From NCBI GenBank assembly GCA_003254885.1, contig QANT01003231.1:1-34718 (forward strand): 34,718 nucleotides of DNA. The letters run 5' to 3'. The stretch comes from Purshia tridentata (taxonomy: Eukaryota; Streptophyta; Magnoliopsida; Rosales; Rosaceae). Made by a program: the position numbers and the translations under genes. The notes below the pieces were generated by a model that ran no database searches, was not told where the DNA came from, and saw only the letters and a program-made list of their open reading frames with translations. Below, piece by piece: positions 1-10,346 of this stretch. Within the stretch, counting starts at the first letter, position 1; each line of letters begins with the position of its first letter.

Positions 1-263
1 TTGTTGCATTGGTAATAATGGTAGTGATTGTGGGATAGAATTCACAGTTGGTTTTGGCAGAGTATAGTGTAACAATAGTAAATGAGTTGAAACAAGGAAG
101 AAAATTAGGGTGTAGTTGCAAAAGTATTAGCGGCGAAACAAAGATTTTGGGCGGCGGAGTCTTGGGTCTGGGGAGAGTTGGAGCTGGAAATTCGACATCT
201 CATGGTGGAAGCCATGGATATCCATTTTTAGCAATACAGTGCATCGCTGTTTCTTTATTTGGG

Positions 264-642
264 AAAGTGTTTTTTTTACATAAATACCACCTGAATTATA
301 ACGAGTGTACTTTCGTACCACCCAAACTTTGTTTTTTTACTATTACTGAACTTATCAATATGTGCCAATGTGACATCTACGATTAATTTTTCTGTTAAAT
401 CATCAATTTTTTTCTTAAATTTTCAAATTTACTCTCAAGTATAATTAAGAAAAACAAAAACTTTTTAAGGGTAAATTTAGAAATTTAAGAAAAAAGTTAA
501 AGATTTAACAGAGAAATTGACTATAGGTGCCATATTGGTACATATTGATAATTTCAGATGGTTAATGGTAAAAAAAAAGTTTATGTGATACGGAAACACA
601 CCTCTTATAATCTAGGTGGTATTTGTGTAAAAAAATCTTTGA
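264..642. mobile_element. Foldback MITE-like element with long inverted arms
   Basis: The left arm, starting with a T-run then ACATAAATACCACCTGAATT at 278-297, is matched in inverted orientation by the right arm ending at about 635 (AGGTGGTATTTGTGTA then an A-run). The match continues inward for roughly 150 bases or more: ATCAATATGTGCCAATGTG on the left pairs with a stretch around 527-550, and CTTAAATTTTCAAATTTAC pairs with a stretch around 472-492. Only about 40 bases of loop remain near 437-470. There is no coding capacity. The structure fits a non-autonomous DNA transposon of the foldback or long-TIR type. Exact ends and target-site duplication could not be fixed because both ends lie in A/T runs. 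Confidence 0.75.
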
Positions 643-952
643 AAAATAATTCTTGGTCAACAAGTTTCAGCTACGTATGATGTGTATGACTCCGACAAAT
701 TGTTAAAAAGTGGCTAATATTCAGATGGGACGCTCCCGATGATGGAGGCTGGTTTTATGGCAATCTTCAGAAACATTAATCAACCAGAATTAAGGCAATA
801 CCAATGGCGCTAATTGCCACACTGATTAAGTATCTTGCTGCTACTTTGATTGACATGTACGTACATGCGTGATTATTACTTACATGTATGGACTTGCATA
901 TGTATATGGCTGTCAATTCAATCAGAAAAGTATGTCCTTTTACTAGTGTGTG

Positions 953-971
953 TATATATATATATATATAT
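953..971. repeat. (TA)n microsatellite
   Basis: Perfect TA dinucleotide run of about nine units in intergenic sequence. Likely length-polymorphic. Confidence 0.9.
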
Positions 972-1555
972 GACTCAATTAATTAGTACCATGGATACAT
1001 AGAATCAAGTCATTTAATAATATGGATACAATTCACTCTTCTACATTAAACTTTTGCACTTATTATCTCAATTACCGATTTTTCTCAATTTATGACAGGC
1101 ATGACAAACACTTCTCTTATTTAAGTTGGAATTAAATTATTATACATCCGACATGCCCCATCAATGCAGCCATGCAAATGTAAGAGTTAATTAAAAAAGG
1201 AGAAATAACCGCCAATTAAGCTAAATTTTGTTAGAAAAGATTATAAGTTGAAACTATTTTCCCTCAAATTGAAAATGAAAAAGAAAAACAAGAAACATAG
1301 ACGTAAAAATTCTTAATATGAAACAAGAGAAAGAAATAAAGAAAGATGAAATCAGAAAGCAACAAGACCCACAGACCACGCTGTACTTTTCCATACACAT
1401 CAATTTTTGTTACATAAATTGAGGTACGTATTTAATTAATTGCCGTTATACTTGCTATATTGTACAAATTTCAAAAGACCACGTTAGTTATTAATCGTCA
1501 TCAGTAGCGTATCCACCCTCAGATATCCTTCCTAGTATGCAATCCAATGCACCCC

Positions 1556-1562
1556 TATAAAT
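1556..1562 (+). promoter_or_regulatory. Candidate TATA box of the polygalacturonase-like gene
   Basis: TATAAAT preceded by CCCC. A start of transcription about 30 bases later would leave a leader of about 400 bases before the ATG at 2000, possibly with a leader intron. The placement is inferred from sequence only. Confidence 0.35.
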
Positions 1563-1999
1563 TCTCTTCTTTCTCCCTAAACAAAATGTACAATATCATT
1601 TTCAAGTTTCCAGACCATGGACCCCTGCCCAAAATCTACAATGTCCCATGTACATTATTTTCTTCACCCCCTCTGCCAAAATAAATTTATTTTATTTGTT
1701 TCATATTTTTTGTTTGTTTTCTGGGTAGAATCTCATCAAAATAGACTAGTTAAGGTTTTTTTTTACGTGGGTTTAATTTATCTCATGTTTGACAATCCAT
1801 GGTTCCTCTTTATGGGTTTACTCATCAATAACTTAAATTTGTTTTCTTCCGAGTAATTTTTCTTGTAGAAGGAAATTTTTGCCACATTTTTTTGTATATA
1901 AATATTAGATATTTTTATATATACTGAGATACAATTAATTTTTTTTTATTTTGTTATTTACATGGAAAATTTGAGTACATGATAAAACCAACTTTTTAA

Positions 2000-4000
2000 A
2001 TGCAGGTCGCTGGTGCAACCGTTGTTATTTTGGGATTACTTTTGTGCTTAAGAGGTGCAGAATGTAGAACACAAGAGATTTTGGAGACGGTCCACTACCC
2101 CGCCATTAACTGCCGGAAGCACAGTGCTCTTCTGACTGATTTTGGAGCCGTTGGTGACGGGAAAACATCGAACACAAAGGCGTTCAAGGCGGCGATTGAT
2201 AAGCTCAGCAAGTATGCATCAGATGGCGGAGCACAGCTTATTGTACCACCGGGGAAATGGCTAACTGGAAGCTTCAATCTCACTAGCCATTTCACCCTTT
2301 TCCTCCATAAGGATGCCGTTATTCTTGCAACTCAGGTTTAATTTCTTGCCTTAATTTGCGGTGCGATAATAGTCAATTTCACTACATAATACTGAGTCTC
2401 ACACTCTCACAAATTTATGCTCAGAATTCTATATAATCGGCATATATAGGTAGAGATGCCCCTGGTGGTATACATAATTTCTTTTTTTACTCTTTTCATG
2501 TGAAATTGACCCTAATTTGCATGATCAAATGGACAGGATGAGTCAGAGTGGCCTCTTCTTCCAGTACTGCCTTCATATGGTAGAGGTAGAGATGCCCCTG
2601 GTGGAAGGCTTAGCAGTCTCATTTTTGGAACAAACCTCACGGATGTCGTAATTACTGGTAATTAATCAAATATTAGACCATTAATTAGTTTACCATGATT
2701 TTGGGTCAATCATGTTAAAAGGTTTCTTTGATTAGACCCCAGTTGGTTAACTTATCTTAATAAATTTACCTTGATTTTTGTCAACCATGTGATGTTTCTT
2801 TGTTAATCGACCATAGGTAACAATGGCACCATCGATGGCCAAGGTAAGTCTTGGTGGGACAAGTTCCACAAGGGCAGTTTGAAGGTCACCCGACCCTACA
2901 TGATTGAGATTATGTACTCTGATCAGATCCAAATATCTAATCTTACTTTGGTCAATTCTCCTTCGTGGGTTGTCCACCCCATATACAGCAGGTTTGACCA
3001 TTTTTCTATTATTTACTGTACCTAATATTCTCAAGCATTAATACACTCACTGTCTCACATGTATGTGTACATCATAACATTCTGGTATTTGCAGCAATAT
3101 AATAATCCAAGGGCTCACTATCCTTGCACCAATCGACTCTCCTAACACAGATGGGATAGACCCAGGTTGGTTTGCTTTTCAGAGTTTGAAAAATATAAAC
3201 TACTGAGTAGTGGTCGAGACCCCTTAAGTTAGTTTTTGAAATTTCACATTAGACTGACAATTCATGTTCCTGTTTTTTTCTTCCCACCCTTTTCAGATTC
3301 GTGTACACAAACTAGAATTGAAGACTGCTACATAGTCTCTGGGGATGACTGCATTGCAGTGAAGAGTGGGTGGGATGAGTATGGAATCAAAGTTGGGATG
3401 CCAACCCAGCACCTTGTTATCAGAAGGCTTACCTGCATTTCACCTGACAGTGCAACCATTGCTCTAGGCAGCGAAATGTCTGGCGGAATCAAAGACGTTA
3501 GAGCTGAAGACATCACAGCCATTGACACCCAATCCAGCATAAGGATCAAAACATCCATAGGAAGAGGAGCTTATGTGAAAGACATCTATGTTAGAAGAAT
3601 GACACTGAAGACTATGAAGTATGTTTTTTGGATGACTGGGTCTTATGGGTCACACCCAGAACCTGGCTTTGATCCAAAAGCACTGCCTGTGATTCAAAAC
3701 ATCAACTACAAAGAGGTTGTGGCTGACAATGTTACTTATTCAGCAAGGCTGGATGGAATTGCTAATGACCCTTTCAAGGGAATTTGCATTTCTAATGTGA
3801 CCATCTCACTGACTGAGAAGCCCAAGAAATTACAATGGAACTGTACTGATGTTGAGGGGATTACCAGCAATGTGACCCCAAAAGCATGCGATTTGTTGCC
3901 GGAGAAGAAACAAGTAGTTGATTGTCCTTTCCCTGAGGATAGGTTGGCCATTGAGAATGTTAAGTTGAAGACTTGTTCTGCCAGTACCCCCTTCTTCTGA
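2000..4000 (+). CDS. Polygalacturonase-like glycoside hydrolase (GH28)
   Basis: Predicted secreted pectinase-family protein acting on homogalacturonan in the cell wall. Exons: 2000-2335, 2537-2657, 2817-2991, 3095-3165, 3297-4000, giving 468 residues, the usual size. The N-terminus has a hydrophobic signal-like segment (VVILGLLLCL, residues 8-17). GH28 signatures are NTDGIDPD at 228-235, SGDDC at 249-253 and RIK at 317-319. The GHG-type catalytic-His motif of classical polygalacturonases is replaced by ALGSEMSGG, as is normal in the plant subfamily related to Arabidopsis At3g61490, so exo- or endo-activity cannot be assumed. Several N-glycosylation sequons are present (NLT, NVT, NCT). The start is somewhat uncertain: ATGCAG at 2000-2005 also looks like a splice acceptor, so an upstream first exon is possible. 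Intron 1 holds a copied scrap of exon 2. Confidence 0.92.
2448..2468 (+). repeat. Copied fragment of exon 2 inside intron 1 of the polygalacturonase-like gene
   Basis: A 21-base stretch (core GGTAGAGATGCCCCTGGTGG) in intron 1 is identical to coding sequence at 2584-2604 in exon 2. The following bases differ. It is too long to be a chance match this close and implies a small local duplication. Confidence 0.85.
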
Positions 4001-4403
4001 GAGTAATGTATTAATCATATGGGAATTTTGTTTGAATGCAGAAATGAAAGGTAGCTTCGTATATTTCAACAATGTTGGAGTTTGAATGTCAATAAAATTG
4101 AAGTAGTTTTGAAAGATGTCTTTTTTTTCATTAGGCTATATGAATAGTCTCTGCAAGTCATTCAGAAAATAAAACATATATCGAAGTCAGGTATTCAGGA
4201 GAGAAAACTAGAAGTTAAATGGTGATGTGAATTTGGGCTAATGGAAAGAACATAAAAAGTACCTTGTCTCAGCCTTCTCGTATATTCTAAAACACAAATG
4301 ATCACAAAACCATTTACTTTGTATCTATATCACTTCTCTACACTGCAAATTTTAATCCCATAGGAAATATTTGAAATGGGATTCCTTCAACCACTTTAAT
4401 AAT

Positions 4404-6118
4404 TTAATCGTGAGCCCTTGTGTGCTTTGATTGTCTTTCTATCTCCTTTGCCAACTCTTCTAGGCCTCCCACTTCTTCCAATTCCTGCAAAACCCACACA
4501 CAAAATATAATTAATTAACTCCATGGCTAAACATTTAACAACATTTTTTCAAAAATAATAGACCAACCTTAGGTCCCAGAAAAAAACCCTATGGCACACC
4601 CTCGAATTTGTCCGAGTGGTGGAGCTGAAGCCAACAGAACATCCAAATCAAACAAAATCTTGACAGTTAGATTCGCTTACGGACCATTCATAATTTAATA
4701 AAATTATGAGACTAAATTTATATAATTAAGAATCATTATGTATATTATAGTGTATAGTCATGATATATATATGTATCGTCTGGTGATATTTACCTGATGA
4801 GCTGCAGCAATCTTTCTGAAATAGGGCACATTGGCTATGGGACCCACCGGGAATCTTTTGTGAACCAGACCATCATGGACAAGCATGTACACCATGCTTA
4901 ACATTGTAATTTCAAGACCCTGTTCAAAGTCTATTTGTCAATAATGGAAGTTCCAAAGGTCTTTTTTGTAATAAAAAAATTTAATAATTTATTTATAATC
5001 CCCAACAATTAATTATAATGAAGGCCCTTAATGAAGTAATAAACTCAGATTCGTAAAGACTGAGGGAGATAGAGACTTGCAGCACCAAAACAAAGGCCAG
5101 GAACAAGTCCTTTGTGGAAGAAACCATAAGAGAGGAGGGCAATAGCTGGGCCAGCGTTGATTATGAAAAATACATCGATAAGCTCGAATGGACCTTCTCT
5201 GGGTCGGTGGTGGGACTGCAATTAAAGTTCATGTCAACAATCAAAACTGATTGATAGCTGAGAAACTGAAGGAAAAGGATAAGAAATAAAAATAAAAATT
5301 CAATCTTGTCAAGTTTCTTTCTTATCTGGTTTCCCAAGAATTGAAAAGAAACAAAAACTCAAACTCAATTACTCAATTACTCAAAGTTTTGTTGGCATCA
5401 GTTCGAAGCAGATAACCAAGAGTAGCAGAATTTGAAGCAAACCTCGTGGATATGCCATAAGAAACGTGCCAGAGAGCTCTGTGTGCCCATCTTGCCCAAA
5501 ACTCCATACCCACCTGAAAATATAGGATACCCAAATTAATTTAGCAACTTCCAAATCGAATTAATAAATTTTACCCAATTCAGAAGTAGTTAGTCTCAGT
5601 GAACTTACAGCAGCGCCAATATATAGAGCAAATGCACCCAACACTTGAAACAAAGTCACATTCCCACCCTATAAAAAGCACCCAATTCAACAACTCTAAC
5701 TACAACAAACAAAATTTCTGGTTTTTGTGGTTTATAGAGGCAGAGAAAGTACCTCCATTTGCCAGGAAAATCTATAATAAGCAGCCATGACAGCCATGGA
5801 AGTAATTCGAGAGCTAGACAGCACAGCAACTACAAGATAAGTGGACCTCTCCGATTTCTTCCTGGCCAACTTCTCAGCCACACATACTAGTGGGTATTTT
5901 TCTGTGAAATTCTCGAGATGGGTACTCTGTTCTTGGTCCTCCATGAATACATAGACCGTGAAACATAGTTTCCTTGGAGTTTTATGGAGTGTACTCTTCT
6001 GGTGGTAAGGATTTGAAGGTGGGAAGAAGACGGTTTGGTTGGGTTTTGGGAGGAGGTATGAGGAATGGATGAGAAGGAAGGGTTTGGGGGTTGTGGCGGT
6101 GAAGAGTCCGACCGCCAT
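4404..6118 (-). pseudogene. BCH: Beta-carotene 3-hydroxylase (non-haem di-iron), disrupted
   Basis: The family hydroxylates the beta rings of carotenoids to make zeaxanthin in plastids. Exons on the minus strand: 6118-5753, 5668-5609, 5513-5443, 5215-5081, 4919-4794, 4624-4568, 4484-4404. Exon 1 encodes a plastid-transit-like N-terminus, then ARKKSERSTYLV and a membrane segment with SMAVMAAYYRFSWQME. All four histidine boxes can be read: HRALWH, HESHH across the exon 3/4 join, HDGLVH and HQLHH across the exon 5/6 join. Two lesions break the frame. Exon 3 is 71 bases where 72 are needed, with one base lost near 5454-5460 in the HVSLWHIHE segment. Exon 6 carries TAG at 4591-4589 where the family has the Tyr of VPYG. 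Exon 4 ends in a GC donor (5080-5079), which plants tolerate. The rest is well conserved to the natural stop, so decay seems recent; a sequencing error could explain one lesion but hardly both. Confidence 0.9.
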
Positions 6119-6924
6119 GGAAGTAGTTGGGTGACTAGGTGAGGGTTCTATATCAAAGCTCTGAATTCTGATTGGATTCTACTTTTTTTTTTTCACAATA
6201 TAAGTTAGATTTCAGGCATCTTGACAGATAGAAACTTTAGCAGCTTTTTCCATTTTGAGGTTTTTATCAATCTCAAAACAGATAAAAGTTCTTGACCCAA
6301 AAAAAAAAAACAGATAAAAGTAGTTTAATTTTCTGATGGCCTTTTAAGAAGCTGGGTGCTTTTGGACCTGTTCAAGTTGAAGTAGGCATCGGTCGTCAAA
6401 TTTTGACAGGTATCAAATGAGTAATGACTAAACTACCATGGAAAGTCGAGGTGTTAATCTATTGGTTAATGAGGAAACAGAGCACCATTAGCTCATTTCC
6501 TTCCATTATACGGTTGAGTCATACCCACGAAACTTGTTTGGGGTTACCTCAACACTCTAGTATTACACATTGCTTCTCAATATTTTGATATTTATATCTG
6601 ACTACTCCCCACTTATCTGATTACCTAATTTATTTCATGTCACAACACCTTTTACCAGATTCATTTTGATAAGTGGATCACAAATCTATTCATTAAAAGA
6701 ATATGATTACAATTCAAACTGTTCAAAGAAGATTATATTTGTTTCATGGCAACGGAGCATAGAAAATTTCCCAAACACCTTGTTTCAGCCTTCTCTTGGA
6801 TTCTAGTCTTAGTTGATGAAATGTTTCTTTGAGGCATTTCATCAAATGTTTCATAATTAATTAGCTTCTTTATCATGAAACACTGGAATAGCCCAAAATA
6901 TTAATCTTAATTAATTAAGATTAG

Positions 6925-7057
6925 CTGAGTGTATTGAATATATGGGAATTTTGATGCAGAAATGAAAGGCAGCATCGTATGTTTCAACAATGTTCCAAGT
7001 CTGAATGTCAATAAAATGAGAGTAGTTTCGAAAGATTTCTTGTTTTCTGTAGGCTAT
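6925..7057 (+). repeat. Duplicate of the polygalacturonase 3' UTR without its gene
   Basis: This segment matches 3998-4135, the sequence that runs from the stop codon of the polygalacturonase-like gene into its 3' flank. Shared blocks include ATATGGGAATTTTG, GCAGAAATGAAAGG, TTTCAACAATGTT, GAATGTCAATAAAAT and AAAGAT, in the same order and spacing apart from small indels. Similarity starts at the stop codon; no polygalacturonase coding sequence precedes it. A weaker match to 4160-4190 resumes at about 7525-7565 (AAGTCATTTAGAAAAT). Confidence 0.8.
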
Positions 7058-7169
7058 GCATGCTCATTACCAAACAGTCTGCAAAAATTAATTTGATTCC
7101 ACAGTAATGGAGTGGACGACTAGAAGGGAAGGCTTCCAGTTTGTCAAATTTATCAAGGATTAATGACAA

Positions 7170-7191
7170 ATATATATATATATATATATAA
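7170..7191. repeat. (AT)n microsatellite
   Basis: Run of about eleven AT units between the stray UTR copy and the kinase gene. Confidence 0.9.
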
Positions 7192-7593
7192 TAAAGAGAC
7201 TAGTATCAGGAGGATTAATATTGTTTCATATTCATGGGGATGGGGAATAAAATAAATAAAAAATAAAATTGTTGAGAATTGAGATACAGAAAAAAAGGAA
7301 AAAAGTTGTCCAAGTTTTATAGTGAATAAGAATTCGAGAGAGTTACACGATTATTAGTTGAAGTCAAACACAATTTTCTGGTAGGGGTTTTGCTTCTGCT
7401 TTACCTACTTCTGCGCTTGAAAGGGAACCCTCACCTGTTCTTGCAAAAGCTCTCTTGCCGGAAAATACGAGGAGAAGTCTCTCTCTTGAGCCAATGATGA
7501 TCCTTCTTCATTGTAGGAACAATAAGTCATTTAGAAAATGAAACATAGAGGTTATGGAGAGAAAAGAAAGAACAAAAAAAATGTTGTTCTTAC

Positions 7594-9444
7594 ATCACAG
7601 AGTAGCAAGTCACAGGGCTCAAGCATGTGGATAACATCTCCCATTCTAGGCCTATGTTCTGAATCAGGATAGACACAACGAAGAGCAACCAAAAGTACCC
7701 TTTTGAGTTCCTTTAAAGAAGGCTTCTCTGGCAATTTGGGATCCACCACATCAGCAATTTTTTGATTGCCAACCATTGACTTCAACCAGTCCACCAGATG
7801 TGGCTGCAATTCAAGTCATTACTCAAGTATTAAAGGTTGAACAACATCAAAAAACGCCTCAGATGTTTCGAAATGAGGAATCCATACTTGGGATTGACTG
7901 CGATCCATAGGGGTCCTCCCGGATATGATCTCCATGATAAGAACTCCAAAGCTATAAACATCAGACTTCTCAGTAAAGGCACCAGTAGAAGCATATTCTG
8001 GAGCAACATAGCTGGAGATTCATATTCACGCAATTTTTTAATGAGAAGGAAATCATCAAGAATCCCAATTGATATGTCCCAATAATGAAAATGATCAGCA
8101 AGCATGTATATATGAATTTTTGGCTAGAGAGGAAACTGACCCTAATGATTCCATTATAGTGATACCCCACTCCGGACCAAAGAGCTTAGCAAGGCCAAAA
8201 TCTGAGACCTTAGGATCCCACTGGTGATCAACCAGTACATTTCTAGATATTAGGCTTCTATGCAAAATGTTTGGTTCAATATCCTCATGAAGGTAGGCCA
8301 ATCTGCAGAAACATATTCACTTCAAATTATACAGCACAAATTCGTCTAACCAATCAAATTTGATAAATCCGACGATCTCACCCTTTTGCTATTCCTTGGA
8401 TTATGTTCATCCGGATGCTCCATGTTAGAGGGCTGAGCTGTCTGGAGCATTCATGAAGCCAATGGTGCAGATTTTTGTTATCTACATACTCATGTACAAG
8501 CAATCTAAATTTGAACGAAAATCTTATCAGCGGTTTGAACATCTAAATTTGTCTGCAAGTAAAAAATCTCATTTTAATCAAATCAACTGAATGTTCAAAT
8601 AAACTGTAGATATATGAAAACTGATCAATACCTGTACGCACTTTCAATATGGTATCCAAGCAATTTGACAAGATTTTTGTGTCTCACATGCCCAATTGCC
8701 TCCATTTCTGGTATGAAGTCCTCGACTTGGCAACTTTAAATTTTTATATCATGAGTTACTTTTGTGTTCATATAATTTAAAGTTTGATTAAAGAGATGAA
8801 AAACTCAATTGGGTTTTTGAGCATACTTTTCTTAGTAGCCTATCAATCCCAAAATACATATAGATTCAGTAAATTGGATACCTGTCACTCACTAGCCTCT
8901 TCACTGCCACACGCGTATTATCCAACAGAACCCCAAGATAGACAATCCCATAATCCCCATTGCCAATCAAATTTTCTTTGGCAAACCCATTTGTTGCTAC
9001 CTCAAGCTCCCTCAGACTAAACTTGTTGCCTCTCCACACATTCTTAACCATTGGTGAGTACCTGGAAACCGATTCCAAGTCCGACCCATTGCTAATTTGG
9101 GTTCTCCCACTAGCCCGAGTAGTGGACAACTGGTCAGAAAACACCTGCAGCTTCCCACTGTTCATCTCAATTTCCGAAATGTTAAGCGAAAGCAGCCTCC
9201 GATCAAGGGATGAGTGACTATAAGTAGCAATGTGGGAATTTTTAGGAGCAATGGGAATTGAAAAACAAAAAGGGGTTTTGTAGGATTTTCGGCGACAGTA
9301 ATGGATGACATAGAGCACCGCAAGGATAAGAGTGAGAATTGTGAAGAGAACAATGAAGATTACAAGCAAAACCCATAACTTGACACCAAAAAATGAGGTT
9401 GGCTTCAAGAGCTTTTGCTTGAGGGACAATCCATTGGAGGACAT
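7594..9444 (-). CDS. Membrane-anchored receptor-like kinase, probable pseudokinase (At1g01540-like)
   Basis: Exons on the minus strand: 9444-8882, 8733-8632, 8504-8382, 8302-8141, 8011-7888, 7803-7594, giving 428 residues before a short tail that is unresolved (reading through the last donor adds about 13 residues). There is no large ectodomain. A short N-terminus with KPTSFFG leads into one membrane helix (about residues 24-46), then a juxtamembrane stretch and a kinase domain. Kept: glycine loop GNGDYG at 161-166, VAVK with Lys182, PEMEAI for helix C, DFG at 297-299, VAPEYA and SDVYSFG. Changed: the catalytic HRD is HRS (277-279), the following Lys is Ile281, and the activation loop is shortened, with the usual VTTRVMGTFGY reduced to ITIMESLGY. 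These are the residues needed for phosphotransfer, so a catalytically dead signalling protein, or a gene early in decay, is likely. The frame is open in all six exons. The family is RLCK/RLK of unknown ligand. Confidence 0.85.
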
Positions 9445-9448
9445 GTTC

Positions 9449-9450
<2 letters not shown>

Positions 9451-9485
<35 letters not shown>
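9451..9485. repeat. (GA)n microsatellite in the kinase 5' UTR
   Basis: About 17 GA units, read as (CT)n on the coding strand, ending only six bases upstream of the kinase ATG at 9444. CT-rich leaders are common in plant genes. Confidence 0.92.
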
Positions 9486-9487
<2 letters not shown>

Positions 9488-10346
9488 ATGTAACAAAGGA
9501 AGTGGAAACAGAGCTTAGCAAATAGCAGAGTCATGGCTTATGGGGTGTTGACTATTGAGCAGAAAGAGCTATAACTAAGGAAGTTGGTTAACTCCATATA
9601 TCGCGGGAAAATGGGTACGGATTTGGTGCTGAAGATCAGCACTCCTTATCAACAGATAACCAATTTCCCACCAGCCCAATAAAACGACATGCGCACTTCT
9701 TCTTTTTTGGCTAAGAAGTAAAACTGGCCAAGGTAGAGTTGGCTAGCTTCCATTTGTGACAAAATGGAGGCGCAGGCAGAACTTAGAATATAACGGCCAT
9801 TCACAAGCACAAATATGATTGTGAGATTGAGAGACACCAGTCACACCACGCACACAACAAATAGGTAGAGAAAGAGCTGAACTTTTTGATTAATGTATGT
9901 CAAGGAGACTTGAAATTCCAATAACTTTCAAATTTTTCATTTTTTTTTTTCTGTTACAGCAAAACGGCCAATTCAATTACTAGCAGATTAAAGGCTTCTG
10001 TTCACCCTAAAAAAAAGGCAGAAATTCCAATAACTTTCAAATTTTTCATTTTTTTTTTTTCTGTTACAGCAAAACGGCCAATTCAATTACTAGAAGATTA
10101 AAGGCTTCTGTTCACCCTAAAAAAAAGGCTTATTTTTCTTGCTTTTGCAGATCTTACAACTTACACGGCAATTATCCAAGAATCCAACTGATCTCTGTAC
10201 CTTTCTCTGTGTGGGCTGAAATTACAAAATTAATGTAGATCACAATGAAAATTCAAACATCCCATTGGATGTATGCCCTGCCCAGGCTGCCCAGCTTTAT
10301 AAGTTACAGTGCAGAGTGCCCAGATCTTCAATATATTTTTAATGCT
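9486..10346. other. Intergenic region between the kinase and glutaminyl cyclase genes
   Basis: Holds the kinase promoter and the 3' flank of the cyclase gene. Apart from the tandem duplication at 9912-10130 I see no gene or recognised motif. Confidence 0.6.
9912..10130. repeat. Two-copy direct tandem duplication of about 109 bp
   Basis: Copy 1 is 9912-10020 and copy 2 is 10021-10130, directly abutting. I see only two differences: one extra T in the T-run of copy 2 and TAGCAGATTA against TAGAAGATTA. The unit starts GAAATTCCAATAACTTTC and ends with an A-run then GGC. Near-identity implies a recent event. Confidence 0.95.

Larger units (their letters stand above)
1..1999. other. Intergenic region upstream of the polygalacturonase-like gene
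   Basis: No convincing gene is seen here. A foldback element occupies about 264-642 and a (TA)n tract lies at 953-971. On the minus strand an ATG at 215 opens a 36-codon frame rich in Ser and Thr that could be the start of a plastid-targeted protein leaving the window on the left, but no good splice donor is visible and I do not call it. The stretch just before 2000 should hold the promoter and 5' UTR of the polygalacturonase-like gene. Confidence 0.6.
6119..7593. other. Intergenic region between the hydroxylase pseudogene and the kinase gene
   Basis: No intact gene is seen. The left part should hold the former hydroxylase promoter. It contains poly-A/T runs, a repeated AAACAGATAAAAGT near 6278 and 6309, a copy of the polygalacturonase 3' UTR at 6925-7057, and a TA run at 7170-7191. 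The kinase C-terminal exon may lie at about 7350-7510 on the minus strand, but two frames compete there and no acceptor is decisive. Confidence 0.55.

Noticed and set aside
127..321. Minus-strand start of a possible plastid-targeted protein at about 215, and the overlapping plus-strand frame
   Set aside because: Only a short Ser/Thr-rich frame with no clear splice donor or homology, and it overlaps the foldback element.
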